Positions 26,536-37,070 of a DNA stretch of 64,000 nucleotides are shown piece by piece; within the stretch, counting starts at the first letter, position 1; each line of letters opens with the position of its first letter. Below the pieces are notes generated by a model. The model was given only the letters and a program-made list of their open reading frames with translations, made no database searches and was not told the DNA's origin. This stretch comes from CBDBJL01 sp965206365 (GTDB lineage Bacteria; Pseudomonadota; Alphaproteobacteria; JABAAW01; JAHZMA01): assembly GCA_965206365.1 (NCBI GenBank), contig CBDBJL010000018.1, positions 1 through 64,000 of the forward strand, written 5' to 3'. Made by a program: the position numbers and the translations under genes.

Positions 26536-28013
26536 TATTCAGCCCTACCATGTGAATTAATTTTATTTTGTACATCTGCCGCACCCATTAAATCTGCCAG
26601 CGCATTGGCATCGCCTAGTAATTTGCCTACGGCTTTAGTGGGTAAATCCAAACCCAAAAGCCCATCGGCTAATTCATGAAAATCTATGGCACTATCTACG
26701 ATTTCTTTAATTTTCTTGATTTGCGGTTCTAAAATTTCATAGTCGGCTTCTATCAATTTATTGGTGATTTTATCAGCCCGGTCTAAGATAGGTTCTTCTT
26801 TTTGGTTTTCTGCAAACGAAGCCGTGTTCCTATTGCCAGTTTGTGGCGGGGTAGCTTTTTCAAAACCTCAAAATCTTGTTGTACCTTTTTAAGCGTGGGA
26901 ACATAGCCCATAGATGCTAATGTAGCAAAGCTTTGGGCCCGGGCTGTTTCATCGTAAGTTTTTGGAAAATCGCGTTCAATTTTAGGGTGTGGTGTGCCTG
27001 CAGGGAAATTGAAACCCATTATCCACGCCACAAATTGATTATTCAATGTTTCATTGACCAAATCAGCATCTGCTTTTACAATTTGTTGTTGCACATTTAA
27101 GTGCACATTGGCTTGGGATAAAGAGCTTCCATTATCGGTGGTCATGGTTTGTGATAAAATTACTTCGCAATAGCCGCATCCATATATTGAGTGATAGTGG
27201 CAAAATCAGCTTGTCCGCGCCTACTTGCTTCTAGCAATTCCAGCATCATGCCTTCAGGCAAAATGGCGGCACTATCGCGCCTAATGTTGGCGGTAATGTC
27301 TAACAAATCATCTTGTTGCGATGCGCGGTCGCGGTTTGTGGATATTTACCTACCACCGTGGGGCTTGCGTATTTTTCAAGAAATAGTAATCATTCCGAAA
27401 CGCCTAATTTTTTAATACGGGTTGGCCAATATAAAAAATCTATCAAGCCTTCGCCATAGGGCTTATCGCCATGGGTGCCTCCAGAACGACAGATGATAAA
27501 CTTTTTTATCGGCAATATTTCGCCTTGCGGGTTTGATGTGGTACGTAATAATGGTTTTCCCTTTACGGTAAAATAAAATCGCTGGGCATTACGGGCGATA
27601 ATATCGACCATTGTGCCATCACCATTCCATAAAATTTCAGCAATTGAGACACCATAAAAACGCGACCATAGCAATAGCCGCGTGAGTTCATTAAAATTAA
27701 TCGCTTTTAATTGTTCTTTAACAAATTCGGCAGCTTTTTCAACAATTGCGCTTTCATCACCCGGTACAATTTGCCATGGAGCAGAAATCACCGTTTGAAA
27801 CCGTTGTTGCAAGCATGACGCGACTTGGTTATCAAAGCGAACATAATTAGCTTTGCGCCAGAATTCTTGCATACTCACACCGCCACCAAGGGGTGATTGC
27901 CGATCATCAGCACCGTTTGAAACGCCCGCATAAAGACGTGAAATATCTTCTATCCTACCCGCACTGGCGATTTCTTCGGTGTTAGGTTTGGTTGTTTTTT
28001 GTGTTTTTTTCAT
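26535..28013 (-). pseudogene. Mu gp29-like DUF935 portal protein, multiple frameshifts
   Basis: Pieces occur in order on the minus strand: 27390-28013 (QSPLGGGVSMQEFWRKANYV and LLWSRFYGVSIAEILWNGDG); about 27310-27390 (ASPTVVGKYPQTATAHRNK); about 27170-27310 (ANIRRDSAAILPEGMMLELL); 26783-27145 (FVAWIMGFNFPAG and RDFPKTYDETARAQSF); and 26535-26756. Joining them needs at least four frame changes. The order and motifs are those of the DUF935 portal, which forms the DNA entry vertex. Not functional. Confidence 0.75.
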
Positions 28014-28024
28014 GTTATAAACTC

Positions 28025-28943
28025 TTAGAAATGATTTAAAATCTGTGCGTTAATCCCGCGAATCCCACGATAGCCAGATGTGATAAATGGTGCAGTTTCT
28101 GCCGCCGAAATTGCCAAAGCCATTGCCCAAAACCGATTGGCGTGCCCATCCGACGTGCCATCATCATTAAAAACGGGGTGCGTGCTGGCGACGGTGGTTT
28201 TTTTACTAATTGAATGCAAATCTGCGCGTAATGCACCATCGCCTTGGGAGATGCGAATTCGTTTATCTTCAAACTTTTGTTTTATCAGAATTGCCATTTC
28301 ATGCTTGCTAGCAATATTAAACATCACACCTTCAATGCGTGTGTTCCCATGTTTTAGTTTCGCGGCTTCAACCACGGGCATGCCCATGCCTGTTTCATCA
28401 ATCGTAACCCTGATAGGATTATATTTTCTGATATATGTTTCTAAAATATGTTCTTGTTCAGAAAATTTGATATTTTTGCGCGTGATGATTTCACGGGTAT
28501 AAAGCACATCGCCTTGTTTCTCTAGAACCACCAGAATCCACAAATGATGTTTGCGGGCAATATCTAACCCCATATAAGTTTGTGGGCGGTCGGCAAGTGG
28601 CGGCATGTTTTCAATTTCGCAAACCCATAATTAAATCAAAAGGCAACCAACTATGGGCTTCGTCTAACCATTCAAGCAAATATTCTTGACGCCATGTATC
28701 TTCATCTCCCGCACCAATTTTAAGTTCCATTAAATTACGTTTCAAACCTTGCGCTACGGCATCTTCAATATTCACCACATGGCGTACCCATAATTTATTT
28801 TGCTCGGTCATAATTTTATAAAATATGCCTTGCTTGCCTTTTGGCGTGCTGGTTAAGCGTAATTTAAAACCATTAGATACAATAGGAAATATGGCGCGCC
28901 ACATTCGCGCTACATACATTGATATGTTTGCAAATGCGTGCAC
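28025..28943 (-). pseudogene. Terminase large subunit C-terminal part, truncated and frameshifted
   Basis: The frame 28611-28943 includes RLTSTPKGKQGIFYKIMTEQ and DTWRQEYLLEWLDEAHSWLP. After a one-base shift near 28606, the frame 28025-28606 includes MGLDIARKHHLWILVVLEKQ, an RNase H-like nuclease with ITIDETGMG-type (VTIDETGMGMPVV) motif and a final acidic patch. The N-terminal ATPase with Walker A and B is missing; the frame begins 10 bp from the tRNA-Gln 3' end. It is therefore cut by deletion or recombination. Confidence 0.75.
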
Positions 28944-28953
28944 GCGTTTAGGG

Positions 28954-29028
28954 TGGCTGGGGTGGTAGGATTCGAACCTACGCGTGGCGACACCAAAAAC
29001 CGCTGCCTTACCGCTTGGCTACACCCCA
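28954..29028 (-). tRNA. tRNA-Gln (TTG)
   Basis: 75 nt including encoded CCA. The acceptor stem TGGGGTG pairs with CACCCCA, followed by G-CCA. The D-loop AGCCAAGCGG and T-arm GGTTCGAATCC are standard. The anticodon loop TTTTGGT gives TTG (Gln), on a stem with G-T wobble pairs. It lies between ispE and the prophage remnant, whose truncated terminase starts 10 bp from the CCA end. Confidence 0.95.
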
Positions 29029-29133
29029 ATATCAACATAAATGATCTATCAACGAAAATAATTTACTTTGCCAGCTCTGTCAATAGCTCGTTAGACGATT
29101 TAATCGCAATTTCATTCGCTGGTAAGTTTACAT

Positions 29134-30102
29134 TTATTGCAATTGTGTGCTACGACACCAAAATTTTTTTGGCAATTGAGCCGTAATCGCTTGATGAAAT
29201 TGTTCTGCCCCTTCGGGGGTATTAAAAAATGCAAAACATACCGAACCACTGCCACTCATACGTGCAAATTGAAAACTGTTGATTTTCTTGCCTTCAGATC
29301 TTAATAAATGCAAAATTTCACTGATGATTGGTAATAATTTCTCGGCACTTGCTTGTAAATCATTGCGTGCATTTTGCAAAAAAACTGTGAGTGCATTCGA
29401 TGATAAAGTTTCCGTATCGGCAAAAAAATTGATTCTTTCTTCGGGAAAATTCATGTTTATCTGTTGATAAACCTGTGCAGTGCTAAGCCCAATTCCGGGC
29501 GATAACAAAAAAATACTATGATTTTTGATAGAATTTGTTGGCAATACAGTAAATTGATTGCCAATTCCCTGCATTAACCCTAGCTTTGAATACAGACATG
29601 CCAAGCCATCTCCGCCAATCTGGCTTGCCAATTGCGATAATTCAAATTGCGGAAAAATTTCTTGAAACCAACGCAATAAAGCCGCCGCATCGGCACTGCC
29701 TCCGCCTAGGCCTGCTTGGGGGGGGATTTTTTTATCGATGATAATATTTAGAGGTGGGATCTCTATATTTTTTTGGGCTAAATATTGCCGTAACAATTGC
29801 AGAATTTTGGCCACTGAATTCTGATTTGTAAAATCATCTTCAGCTTGCAATTGATTGGAAAATTCACCGATGAAGGTAATTTCATCGCACAGCGTTGCAA
29901 ATTGAATATCATTTTGTTGTTTGGGATTCATATCAGTATGATCTAGCCGCTTAAGGGTAATTTTATCAGCAAAATCACAAAAAGCGGTCACGCTTTCTAA
30001 AAAATGATAACCATCATCGCGTTGCCCTTTAAGATGCAGAGATAGATTCACCTTTGCCGGTGCAAATAAAATAATTGGCAGTTTTTCAGATAAAAATAAC
30101 AT
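29134..30102 (-). CDS. ispE: 4-diphosphocytidyl-2-C-methyl-D-erythritol kinase
   Basis: GHMP kinase of the non-mevalonate isoprenoid pathway. 322 residues. N-terminal FAPAKVNLSLHLKGQRDDGY includes the substrate-binding Lys, the ATP-binding loop is PPQAGLGGGSADAAALLRW, and the C-terminal RMSGSGSVCFAFF matches motif 3. It is 17 bp downstream of the TPR gene on the same strand. Somewhat longer than the usual ~290 residues because of loops in the middle. No damage seen. Confidence 0.92.
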   Translation of the reverse strand: MLFLSEKLPIILFAPAKVNLSLHLKGQRDDGYHFLESVTAFCDFADKITLKRLDHTDMNPKQQNDIQFATLCDEITFIGEFSNQLQAEDDFTNQNSVAKILQLLRQYLAQKNIEIPPLNIIIDKKIPPQAGLGGGSADAAALLRWFQEIFPQFELSQLASQIGGDGLACLYSKLGLMQGIGNQFTVLPTNSIKNHSIFLLSPGIGLSTAQVYQQINMNFPEERINFFADTETLSSNALTVFLQNARNDLQASAEKLLPIISEILHLLRSEGKKINSFQFARMSGSGSVCFAFFNTPEGAEQFHQAITAQLPKKFWCRSTQLQ

Positions 30103-30119
30103 TAAAATAAGGAATATTG

Positions 30120-32114
30120 TTAAAAATTATCGCGTAATTTCGCTTTAATAGTCGCAATATTTTTGGAATCCGTTTCTAATTTTAATGCGCGTTGCCATTG
30201 GAAATTGGCATCACGCTTAATGCCTAACTCCCAATAAACATCACCTAAATGATCATTAACAATTGCGTTATTGGGTTCGCCGATGATCGCTATTTCTAGG
30301 ATATTTGCGGCGCGTTGATAATCACCCTGGCGATAATATGCCCATCCTAAAGAATCGATAATATGTGGATTATGAGAGAGAGTTACGGCATATTCTAACA
30401 AAAAAATTGCTTGTTCAATATTAACGCCGGCATCCGCCCAAATATAACCAAGATGATTTAAAATATTTGCTTCTTTTGAACCAAAAGCAACTGCCAACAT
30501 TAAATCTTTTTCAGCATGATCCCATTTATTAAGATGACTGTAAAGGATACCGCGAATATAAAATAATTGACTAAATCGTTGCCAGGGTTTAATTTCAGCG
30601 CGCTGTAGGAAGGGAGCGTTTTCACCTTGGGTGATAATTTGTTTTAGATCAGAAAATGTTGGAAAAATTTCTGCATTGATTTGAATCGGTAAATTGGCAA
30701 AGGCTTTATTATATAGCTTTAAAGCTTTTTTATAGTCGCCATTAACCCGGTGTATATTGCCTTCATATAGATAAAACTGATAAAATTTTGGATATTGCTT
30801 TTGTAAATCGCGCAAAATGGTTATACTTTGTTTTTTTTGATCTTTTTCACTAAAATTATAGAGGTTGCTTAACAGTAATTTATGAGAAATTTCTGCATGA
30901 AGGGGTATATCTTCATCAGAGGCTAGGGCTTGATTGCGAATTGCAATGGCAGTTTCGAGATCTTTTTGCTGAGTAAAAATATTTGCGAGTGTGCTTTGTA
31001 ATTTATCATGATGGGGTGTTAAATATAAGCCTAGGCGAATCAAAACTAGGCTGACCCCATCAAATCTTTCCTTCTGAGAAAAAGATGCTGCAAATTCTGC
31101 CAGATGCTCAGCAATATAATCAGCAGGGTCTTGTGATATTTCTGACAGATTATTGGTAATAATATTTTGTTTCATATCTGCAAAAAATAAACTTTTGATA
31201 TCATAGGCTGGTGCAAATTCGCTAATATATTTCAAAGCTTCATCGCCCCTGTCTAAATGATAGAGGGCATGAAAATAAAGTTTTTGAATTTCCTGGCTAA
31301 TTTGTTCATTTCGTTGTAATTTTTCAACCTCAACAACAATATTTTGCCAATCATGTTGCATTGCTAAACGCGAAATTAGCAACGATGCTTGTAAAGATTG
31401 ATTGATTTTATAATGATTTGTTGCGGATTTTTCAGCTTCGGTTAATTGATCAACAATTAAATATTGGATAATGATTGCGATATTTTGCAAGATGGTATTT
31501 TGGGTTTGAATTGCTGAAATATGTTTTTGCGCCTGTGAGTAATTCTGACTTTTGATTTGTATTAACGCATGATATACATTTTCCCAATCACGATAAAGAT
31601 GGATATTTTCGGGATAAATATTGCTAAGCAAGTTTTGGATCTCTTGCGGATATTCAGAGTTATTTTTGGTAGTAATATTTTCTAAAATTCCCAGAAAAGC
31701 TGCCGCCTTCTGATAATCACCGATACGCAAATAACCCAGAAAAGCACGCCCCTGAAAAGATTTATCTTCGCTTAGCCATTGGCTAATAGTGCCATAAAAC
31801 TTTCCTGCTTCGTGGTATTTTTTTTGTTGTTCCCAATATTCTAGTACCACATAATTGCTAATATCACTATTGCGCCCATCAGAAATTTGTGATATTTGCC
31901 GAGGGTTATCATTGAAGAGCTTATTTTTGACATAAGATGGAACCTTAGGTTTTGAATTTGGTAAATAAAACCAAAGCCCCCCTGCGGCTAGGCTAAGGCA
32001 TAATAAAGAGATAACAAATGGTAATAATCTACCTGCTAATAAATTTTGCCAAAAAATCTTACTCCCTTGTATTTTTTTATTTTTTTTAGGTTTTGTTGGA
32101 GAATTTTCTGCCAT
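30120..32114 (-). CDS. TPR-repeat protein with N-terminal membrane anchor
   Basis: 664 residues. A lysine-rich N-terminus is followed by a membrane helix at about residues 29-51 (LLPFVISLLCLSLAAGGLWF), then helical repeats through the whole length. The last ~200 residues are clear TPRs (YSHLNKWDHAEKDLMLAVAF, LGWAYYRQGDYQRAANILEI and LGDVYWELGIKRDANFQWQR). The arrangement resembles the alphaproteobacterial tetratricopeptide protein commonly found next to ispE. Role unknown; probably envelope assembly. Confidence 0.8.
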   Translation of the reverse strand: MAENSPTKPKKNKKIQGSKIFWQNLLAGRLLPFVISLLCLSLAAGGLWFYLPNSKPKVPSYVKNKLFNDNPRQISQISDGRNSDISNYVVLEYWEQQKKYHEAGKFYGTISQWLSEDKSFQGRAFLGYLRIGDYQKAAAFLGILENITTKNNSEYPQEIQNLLSNIYPENIHLYRDWENVYHALIQIKSQNYSQAQKHISAIQTQNTILQNIAIIIQYLIVDQLTEAEKSATNHYKINQSLQASLLISRLAMQHDWQNIVVEVEKLQRNEQISQEIQKLYFHALYHLDRGDEALKYISEFAPAYDIKSLFFADMKQNIITNNLSEISQDPADYIAEHLAEFAASFSQKERFDGVSLVLIRLGLYLTPHHDKLQSTLANIFTQQKDLETAIAIRNQALASDEDIPLHAEISHKLLLSNLYNFSEKDQKKQSITILRDLQKQYPKFYQFYLYEGNIHRVNGDYKKALKLYNKAFANLPIQINAEIFPTFSDLKQIITQGENAPFLQRAEIKPWQRFSQLFYIRGILYSHLNKWDHAEKDLMLAVAFGSKEANILNHLGYIWADAGVNIEQAIFLLEYAVTLSHNPHIIDSLGWAYYRQGDYQRAANILEIAIIGEPNNAIVNDHLGDVYWELGIKRDANFQWQRALKLETDSKNIATIKAKLRDNF

Positions 32115-32169
32115 TATCTGTTCCTAGATTTTGTTAATTTGCTTCTTCAAATAGATTATTTCGAAAGGT

Positions 32170-33972
32170 TTATGTTAATTCGTCACCCTTTTTATACAAT
32201 AAGGCATAAAGCCCACCTTGTGCCAATAATTCATCATGCTTACCATATTCCAATATTTTCCCGTGATCAAAAACATAAATTCGATGGGCATTTTGTACGG
32301 TACTTAACCGATGTGCAATAATTAACACTGTACGGTTTTTCATTAACACACTTAAAGATTTTTGTATATTTTTTTCAGTTTTTTGGTCCAAAGCTGATGT
32401 TGCCTCGTCTAAAATTAAAATTGGGGCATCTTTATAAAAAGCCCTAGCAATCGCCAATCGTTGACGTTGCCCACCTGAAAGTCGGTTCCCATTCTCGCCT
32501 GCCATGGTTGCGTATTTTTCCGGTAAATTATCGATAAATTTTTCTGCATCTGCCATTTTTGTTGCATATTGTAATTTTTCCCAATCAATTTTACCGCAAC
32601 CAAAGGTAACATTATCGGCAATGCTACTGTTAAATATGCCTTGTTCTTGTGAAACTACAGAAATATTATGGCGCAATGATGCCATAGTTATCCGGCGAAT
32701 ATCTTGGTCATCAATCGTAATTTTTCCCGACGAAACATCGTAAAACCGTAATAACAAATGAAACAGAGTTGATTTTCCAGCCCCTGAGGTGCCAACAATG
32801 GCTATTTTCTCGCCACCACGGATATCCATAGAAATATTATGCAAGGCAGGTGTAGATGGATTTATATTGGAATCATAGGTGAAGCTAACATTTTCAAGCT
32901 TAATATTGCTTTGCTTGAGCTTGAGTGGTTTCGCATTTTGAATATTCACTATTTTTGGTTGCCGCCCCATCAGCGCAAACAATCGATCTGCGGCAGCAAG
33001 CCCTTCTTGTAACCGTGAATTGACTGCTGATAAACCACGAACAGGTTGATAAGCCAGCATCAAAGCGGTAAAAAACGACATAAAAGCCCCAACAGTGGTC
33101 TCACCGGCAATTACTTGATAGCCACTTACCATAATGGTAATCGCCATTGCTAAACCGAACAAAGTTTCAATCACAGGATGCACACGGGCTCGGATATCTT
33201 CTTGGCGAAAATTAATCTTAAATAATCCGGTAAAAATATTATTGGCACGCTTTAGCATAAAATCTTCACTACCATAGGCTTTGATTTGTGAAATGCCCTG
33301 GAAACTTTCTCCTAAAAATGCACTTGTATCGCCGGTTTTTTCCTGCAAATGATACGAAATAACTCGTAATTTGCGTCCAACATAGAGAATAGGAAAAATT
33401 GCCATTGGGAAAATAAAACCGACTAAAATTGCCAATTGCCAATTTGTATAAAATAAATTTGTAATATAAACAATTAACAAAATAATATCGCGTACGGCAC
33501 CAATCATGGATTGCGCTACCACATTTCGAACCAATTGCATATCAAAACTAAAGCGTGAGATCAAATGTCCGCTACGATCCGACAATATGGGTGCAATATC
33601 TCCCTTTAACAAACAAGCATAAAGCTGAGATTGAATTTCTTGAATCACCTTATGCCCAACAAGTGCGATTTGGCGGTTTTGCAGATAAACAGCGCAGCCA
33701 CGGCAAAAAGACAGCATTAAGAAAAAGAAAGGTAGGGTATAGAGTAATCTTTCATTGCCATCAACCAAAATAAAATCAAAAATCGGTTCTAGCAAACGCA
33801 CTTGTAAAAAAGTGCTGAGGGCAACAATAATAATCGCTATTTGTGCTAGAATTAACTTACGCCAATGAGGCTTCAAGTAATTATGAAATAAATATTTATA
33901 AAGTGCCCAACTATTTTTACCCGGATGTTGAATATTTAAGTTCTGATTGGCTTGCAAAGGAGAATTGCTCAT
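32170..33972 (-). CDS. MsbA-like ABC exporter (fused membrane and ATPase domains)
   Basis: 600 residues. Residues 1-330 hold six membrane helices of an ABC exporter; the ATPase part has Walker A IVGTSGAGKST, signature LSGGQRQRLAIARAF, Walker B ILILDEATSALD and the H-loop IIAHRLS. Lipid A flippase MsbA and multidrug half-transporters look alike, so the substrate is not assigned. The stop is 3 bp from the ppc-like gene start on the same strand. Confidence 0.85.
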   Translation of the reverse strand: MSNSPLQANQNLNIQHPGKNSWALYKYLFHNYLKPHWRKLILAQIAIIIVALSTFLQVRLLEPIFDFILVDGNERLLYTLPFFFLMLSFCRGCAVYLQNRQIALVGHKVIQEIQSQLYACLLKGDIAPILSDRSGHLISRFSFDMQLVRNVVAQSMIGAVRDIILLIVYITNLFYTNWQLAILVGFIFPMAIFPILYVGRKLRVISYHLQEKTGDTSAFLGESFQGISQIKAYGSEDFMLKRANNIFTGLFKINFRQEDIRARVHPVIETLFGLAMAITIMVSGYQVIAGETTVGAFMSFFTALMLAYQPVRGLSAVNSRLQEGLAAADRLFALMGRQPKIVNIQNAKPLKLKQSNIKLENVSFTYDSNINPSTPALHNISMDIRGGEKIAIVGTSGAGKSTLFHLLLRFYDVSSGKITIDDQDIRRITMASLRHNISVVSQEQGIFNSSIADNVTFGCGKIDWEKLQYATKMADAEKFIDNLPEKYATMAGENGNRLSGGQRQRLAIARAFYKDAPILILDEATSALDQKTEKNIQKSLSVLMKNRTVLIIAHRLSTVQNAHRIYVFDHGKILEYGKHDELLAQGGLYALLYKKGDELT

Positions 33973-33975
33973 ATC

Positions 33976-36948
33976 TTAGCCATGTGCTGAAATAAAATTA
34001 GTAAGCACACCTCCTGTTTGTTGCAATAAATTATGAATCCTTGCAAGTGGCACAAAAATTTGTTGGTGCAAATGGGCATAGCCTAAAGTCGCTTTTTTGT
34101 CATCATACAAATAGGTTGCTGGACCTCCATATTCAGCAAAATCAGGAAGATTATTTTCCCGCGGAAAAATCTTTTCCAACATTTCCAACGCATCCATAAT
34201 ATCAAATTCAAAAATATGCCCAATTACAGTTTCGTAAGTTACATCCGCATAAGGGGCAAATAGAGGAATTTTCATTGCCAAATGATATGATTGCATCTGC
34301 AATGCCAGGCGAATAACATGGACTAAAATTAACCGATTATGCAAAGCAATCGATTCAAAGGGTAGCTGAACTTCATCCCATATTTTTGCCGTACGCGCTA
34401 ATGAAATCCCCAGCTCAATACTATCATTGCCCAAAGCGCGCACGATTTTTGCTAAATTTGCATAAGTATTATCACTGCCTAACAATTCCGCAATTCGCCT
34501 TAATTCATTTACCCGATCTTGTTGGCTTCTTTTTTGATAGATTTGCGAGAAAATTGAATGCGCTCGGCGCAACCATAAATCAGGATTATAGAGTTCGCTA
34601 TAAGCATAAAACGTATTATGGCTTGAATAGACCCGAGCATACCATACCATCGTCATAATTTGTTTCATTCGTGGGGAATGTTGCATCATTTCCCAATACC
34701 ATTCTTTATTCTCGACAATTGCGGCACCAACCCCACCCACTGAATTTGCCAGCCAACTCATTTGCTGAAGCATGGTATTATGCGGAATGGCGCGTATTTG
34801 TGAAGGATGATTGGGGTTAACACCATAAGCAGATTCATGTTGACGCTTCCGCTTGCGCGACCCGGTTTTATAAATTAACGCACTATGCCCCATTTTCAGC
34901 AAATCACCATATTCTGGCATGTTAAATAAGGTTTCATTAAATCGTTTAATTCGTTGAAAAAAAGAAAGAGCAGAATCATTTTCTGAGTAAAACGGGTCTT
35001 CTTTTTTAGCAGTTGGTAAAAAACTATGGGCAAGCGCATCTGCAATCACGGCAAAAGCCATTTTGGGTGTTCCTAGTAAAATATAGCCATCCGAACCTTG
35101 GAAACTGGTTTCATGGATAATATTTACCTCTTTGCGTTCGGCAATTCGGCGTACTTGCGGGGGTAATAAATAATCTAACCTACCGGCAAAACTCTGCCCA
35201 AAACCGCCCCGTCCTACAGATTCCCCATGGGTGTTGAAGGTGAGCAAATCTGCCTTCACTTTGCGCTGTGCCATTGCAGCAATTAATTTAATATACATTC
35301 TTTCAATGGCCAAAGTTGCTGTAATTTGCCCTGAAAATCTACCCGCATCGCTAAACCCTGCCTCTACCGGTACCAAACCAATTTTTTCTACCCATTGCCG
35401 ATAATGTGAGTTATCTAATAAATGTGCAATAATATCGCTACCTTTCGCTAACCCTCGTGGAGTTTCGAACAAAGGTGAGATGATCATTTTTTCTTCAATG
35501 CCAAATAGACGCGCTAGATAAAGCCCACATAAAATCGTAAATGGGTTTTCACATTCTGCGAGTAAAAATCGTATGGGTGTGGAATCATCAACATAATCAA
35601 GCATTAATTTTGCTACCATCATCAGGCGCCTTGCATTCATGCTTTCTATATTCACCACCCCGAAATTAATGGTAACGGGGGTTACGGTTTCAAATAAGCT
35701 ATCTAGTTTGCGGATATAGCGTCGCCAGGTTGTATTTTCTTGGATCTCGCCAACAAGCCCTAGAATTTGCCATAAAGCATTATGTAACTGCACTGAATTA
35801 AGGCGAACATGGCAATGCGAACTTGTTAAACCATAGTTACGCATTTCAGCATTTAATACCAAAATTTTGGTTATAATTTCATCGCCTTGATCATTATGTG
35901 TAATTTTTTTTGCCGCTTGCATTAATAAATTACGCAAAGGCTTAGTATTTTTTAATCGATCACTGCGTTCATAGATTCGCCGCCCAAATATTTTAACATC
36001 ATCAGCATCTAATAATTCTATTTCGCTTTGTCGGGCCTGATATTCTGTTTGGATTTGTTGCAGCGCAGTGTGCAATTCTTGACTTCCAGAAAAATTATCA
36101 CCGCATAGCAGGTTTATTTCCGCTATCATTTCTTGCAGTTGATTTTGATAAACGCCTAATTGGATAATAGAGGCGGATAATCGATTTCTAAAAGAAACTT
36201 GCCAACTAATATCATTACGGCCATCTGTATCATACCCCACCCAGCTTGCAATGCTTACCAAGGCAGGTTGAAAATTTTGCCATTGCTTCGGAAAATGCGT
36301 GCGCGCAACTTCAAAGGCCAAATGATATAAGCAACGCACAGAGCGTTGCGTAATTAAAATCGTTTGTTGTGCCCATTCATTTTCCATTTGTAAATCAATA
36401 TCTGTTTCAGGAATATGAGTTTTGCCGAGTAACGCGACAAGTTCTTTTGCTGCGTTATCTGGATCTAAATCTGCCCCGGTAATCGATTCCTCTGCCACTA
36501 ATTGTGATAACATTTTTTGTGTATCTCTATTTTGTGAAAAAGTTGGATGCGCGGTAAGCACAATACCGTAGCGAATTTTTTCTAATTGGTCACAAAAACC
36601 ATGGAAATCATTATGGTTTTGCCGAGCAATTTCAACAAAAATTGTCAAAATTCTTGCTTTATTCTCTTCAAAATTTTCTGCAGGAATAAATTTTTTCAAT
36701 TGCTTCAATCTATGCATAAAGCCTTCATCGGAAAGATGGTGAATCATTGCCTCTAAAGTATCGTAATCAAGTAAATCTGTTGATATTTCTTCATAGATTT
36801 TAAAACTAAATAGTTGAACTGAGTTTCCATGTAAATTCTCTTCAGTGAATTTTCTAATTTTCTCTAAACGCGATAACCATCGCTCAACTTCAATACGACC
36901 TTGAGCTAATCGTTTCACCACCAAACTATTTTCTAAGATAGATTCCAC
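33976..36948 (-). CDS. ppc: Phosphoenolpyruvate carboxylase, divergent
   Basis: Would carboxylate PEP to oxaloacetate. 990 residues, slightly longer than the usual ~880-950. The family frame is clear: TAHPTFSQNRDTQKM near residue 190 (usual TAHPTE), THGESVGRGGFGQS near 577, and KTGSRKRKRQ (usual GSRPAKRR) with RAIPHN after it. Several catalytic features differ: the HGRGG segment reads HGESVGRGG (two residues shorter, with the Arg absent), and the C-terminus ends NFISAHG instead of MRNTG. So either a divergent enzyme or one with altered activity. Not followed by a frameshift. Confidence 0.75.
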   Translation of the reverse strand: MESILENSLVVKRLAQGRIEVERWLSRLEKIRKFTEENLHGNSVQLFSFKIYEEISTDLLDYDTLEAMIHHLSDEGFMHRLKQLKKFIPAENFEENKARILTIFVEIARQNHNDFHGFCDQLEKIRYGIVLTAHPTFSQNRDTQKMLSQLVAEESITGADLDPDNAAKELVALLGKTHIPETDIDLQMENEWAQQTILITQRSVRCLYHLAFEVARTHFPKQWQNFQPALVSIASWVGYDTDGRNDISWQVSFRNRLSASIIQLGVYQNQLQEMIAEINLLCGDNFSGSQELHTALQQIQTEYQARQSEIELLDADDVKIFGRRIYERSDRLKNTKPLRNLLMQAAKKITHNDQGDEIITKILVLNAEMRNYGLTSSHCHVRLNSVQLHNALWQILGLVGEIQENTTWRRYIRKLDSLFETVTPVTINFGVVNIESMNARRLMMVAKLMLDYVDDSTPIRFLLAECENPFTILCGLYLARLFGIEEKMIISPLFETPRGLAKGSDIIAHLLDNSHYRQWVEKIGLVPVEAGFSDAGRFSGQITATLAIERMYIKLIAAMAQRKVKADLLTFNTHGESVGRGGFGQSFAGRLDYLLPPQVRRIAERKEVNIIHETSFQGSDGYILLGTPKMAFAVIADALAHSFLPTAKKEDPFYSENDSALSFFQRIKRFNETLFNMPEYGDLLKMGHSALIYKTGSRKRKRQHESAYGVNPNHPSQIRAIPHNTMLQQMSWLANSVGGVGAAIVENKEWYWEMMQHSPRMKQIMTMVWYARVYSSHNTFYAYSELYNPDLWLRRAHSIFSQIYQKRSQQDRVNELRRIAELLGSDNTYANLAKIVRALGNDSIELGISLARTAKIWDEVQLPFESIALHNRLILVHVIRLALQMQSYHLAMKIPLFAPYADVTYETVIGHIFEFDIMDALEMLEKIFPRENNLPDFAEYGGPATYLYDDKKATLGYAHLHQQIFVPLARIHNLLQQTGGVLTNFISAHG

Positions 36949-37070
36949 TTGAAATTCCTTTATTTACTTGACTTTTCTTTTCTTTATAAAGCATACATAT
37001 GGGATATGCAACTAGCTAAATATGGGTCTATTTTTTATATTTGTAATTTTTTTAAGGAGCTTGCCGCATT

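Larger units (their letters stand above)
19969..28943 (-). mobile_element. Mu-like prophage remnant, head and tail module
   Basis: The minus-strand order terminase, DUF935 portal, MuF, protease/scaffold, decoration, capsid, gp36, gpG, gp37, DUF2635 and sheath follows the late region of Mu-like phages. No transposase, tube, tape measure or tail fibre genes are present, and most genes carry indels. The right end stops 10 bp from a tRNA-Gln. Confidence 0.8.

Noticed and set aside
36960..37070. Strong lpdA promoter
   Set aside because: A TTGACT occurs, but no -10 element lies at 16-18 bp, so it is not called.
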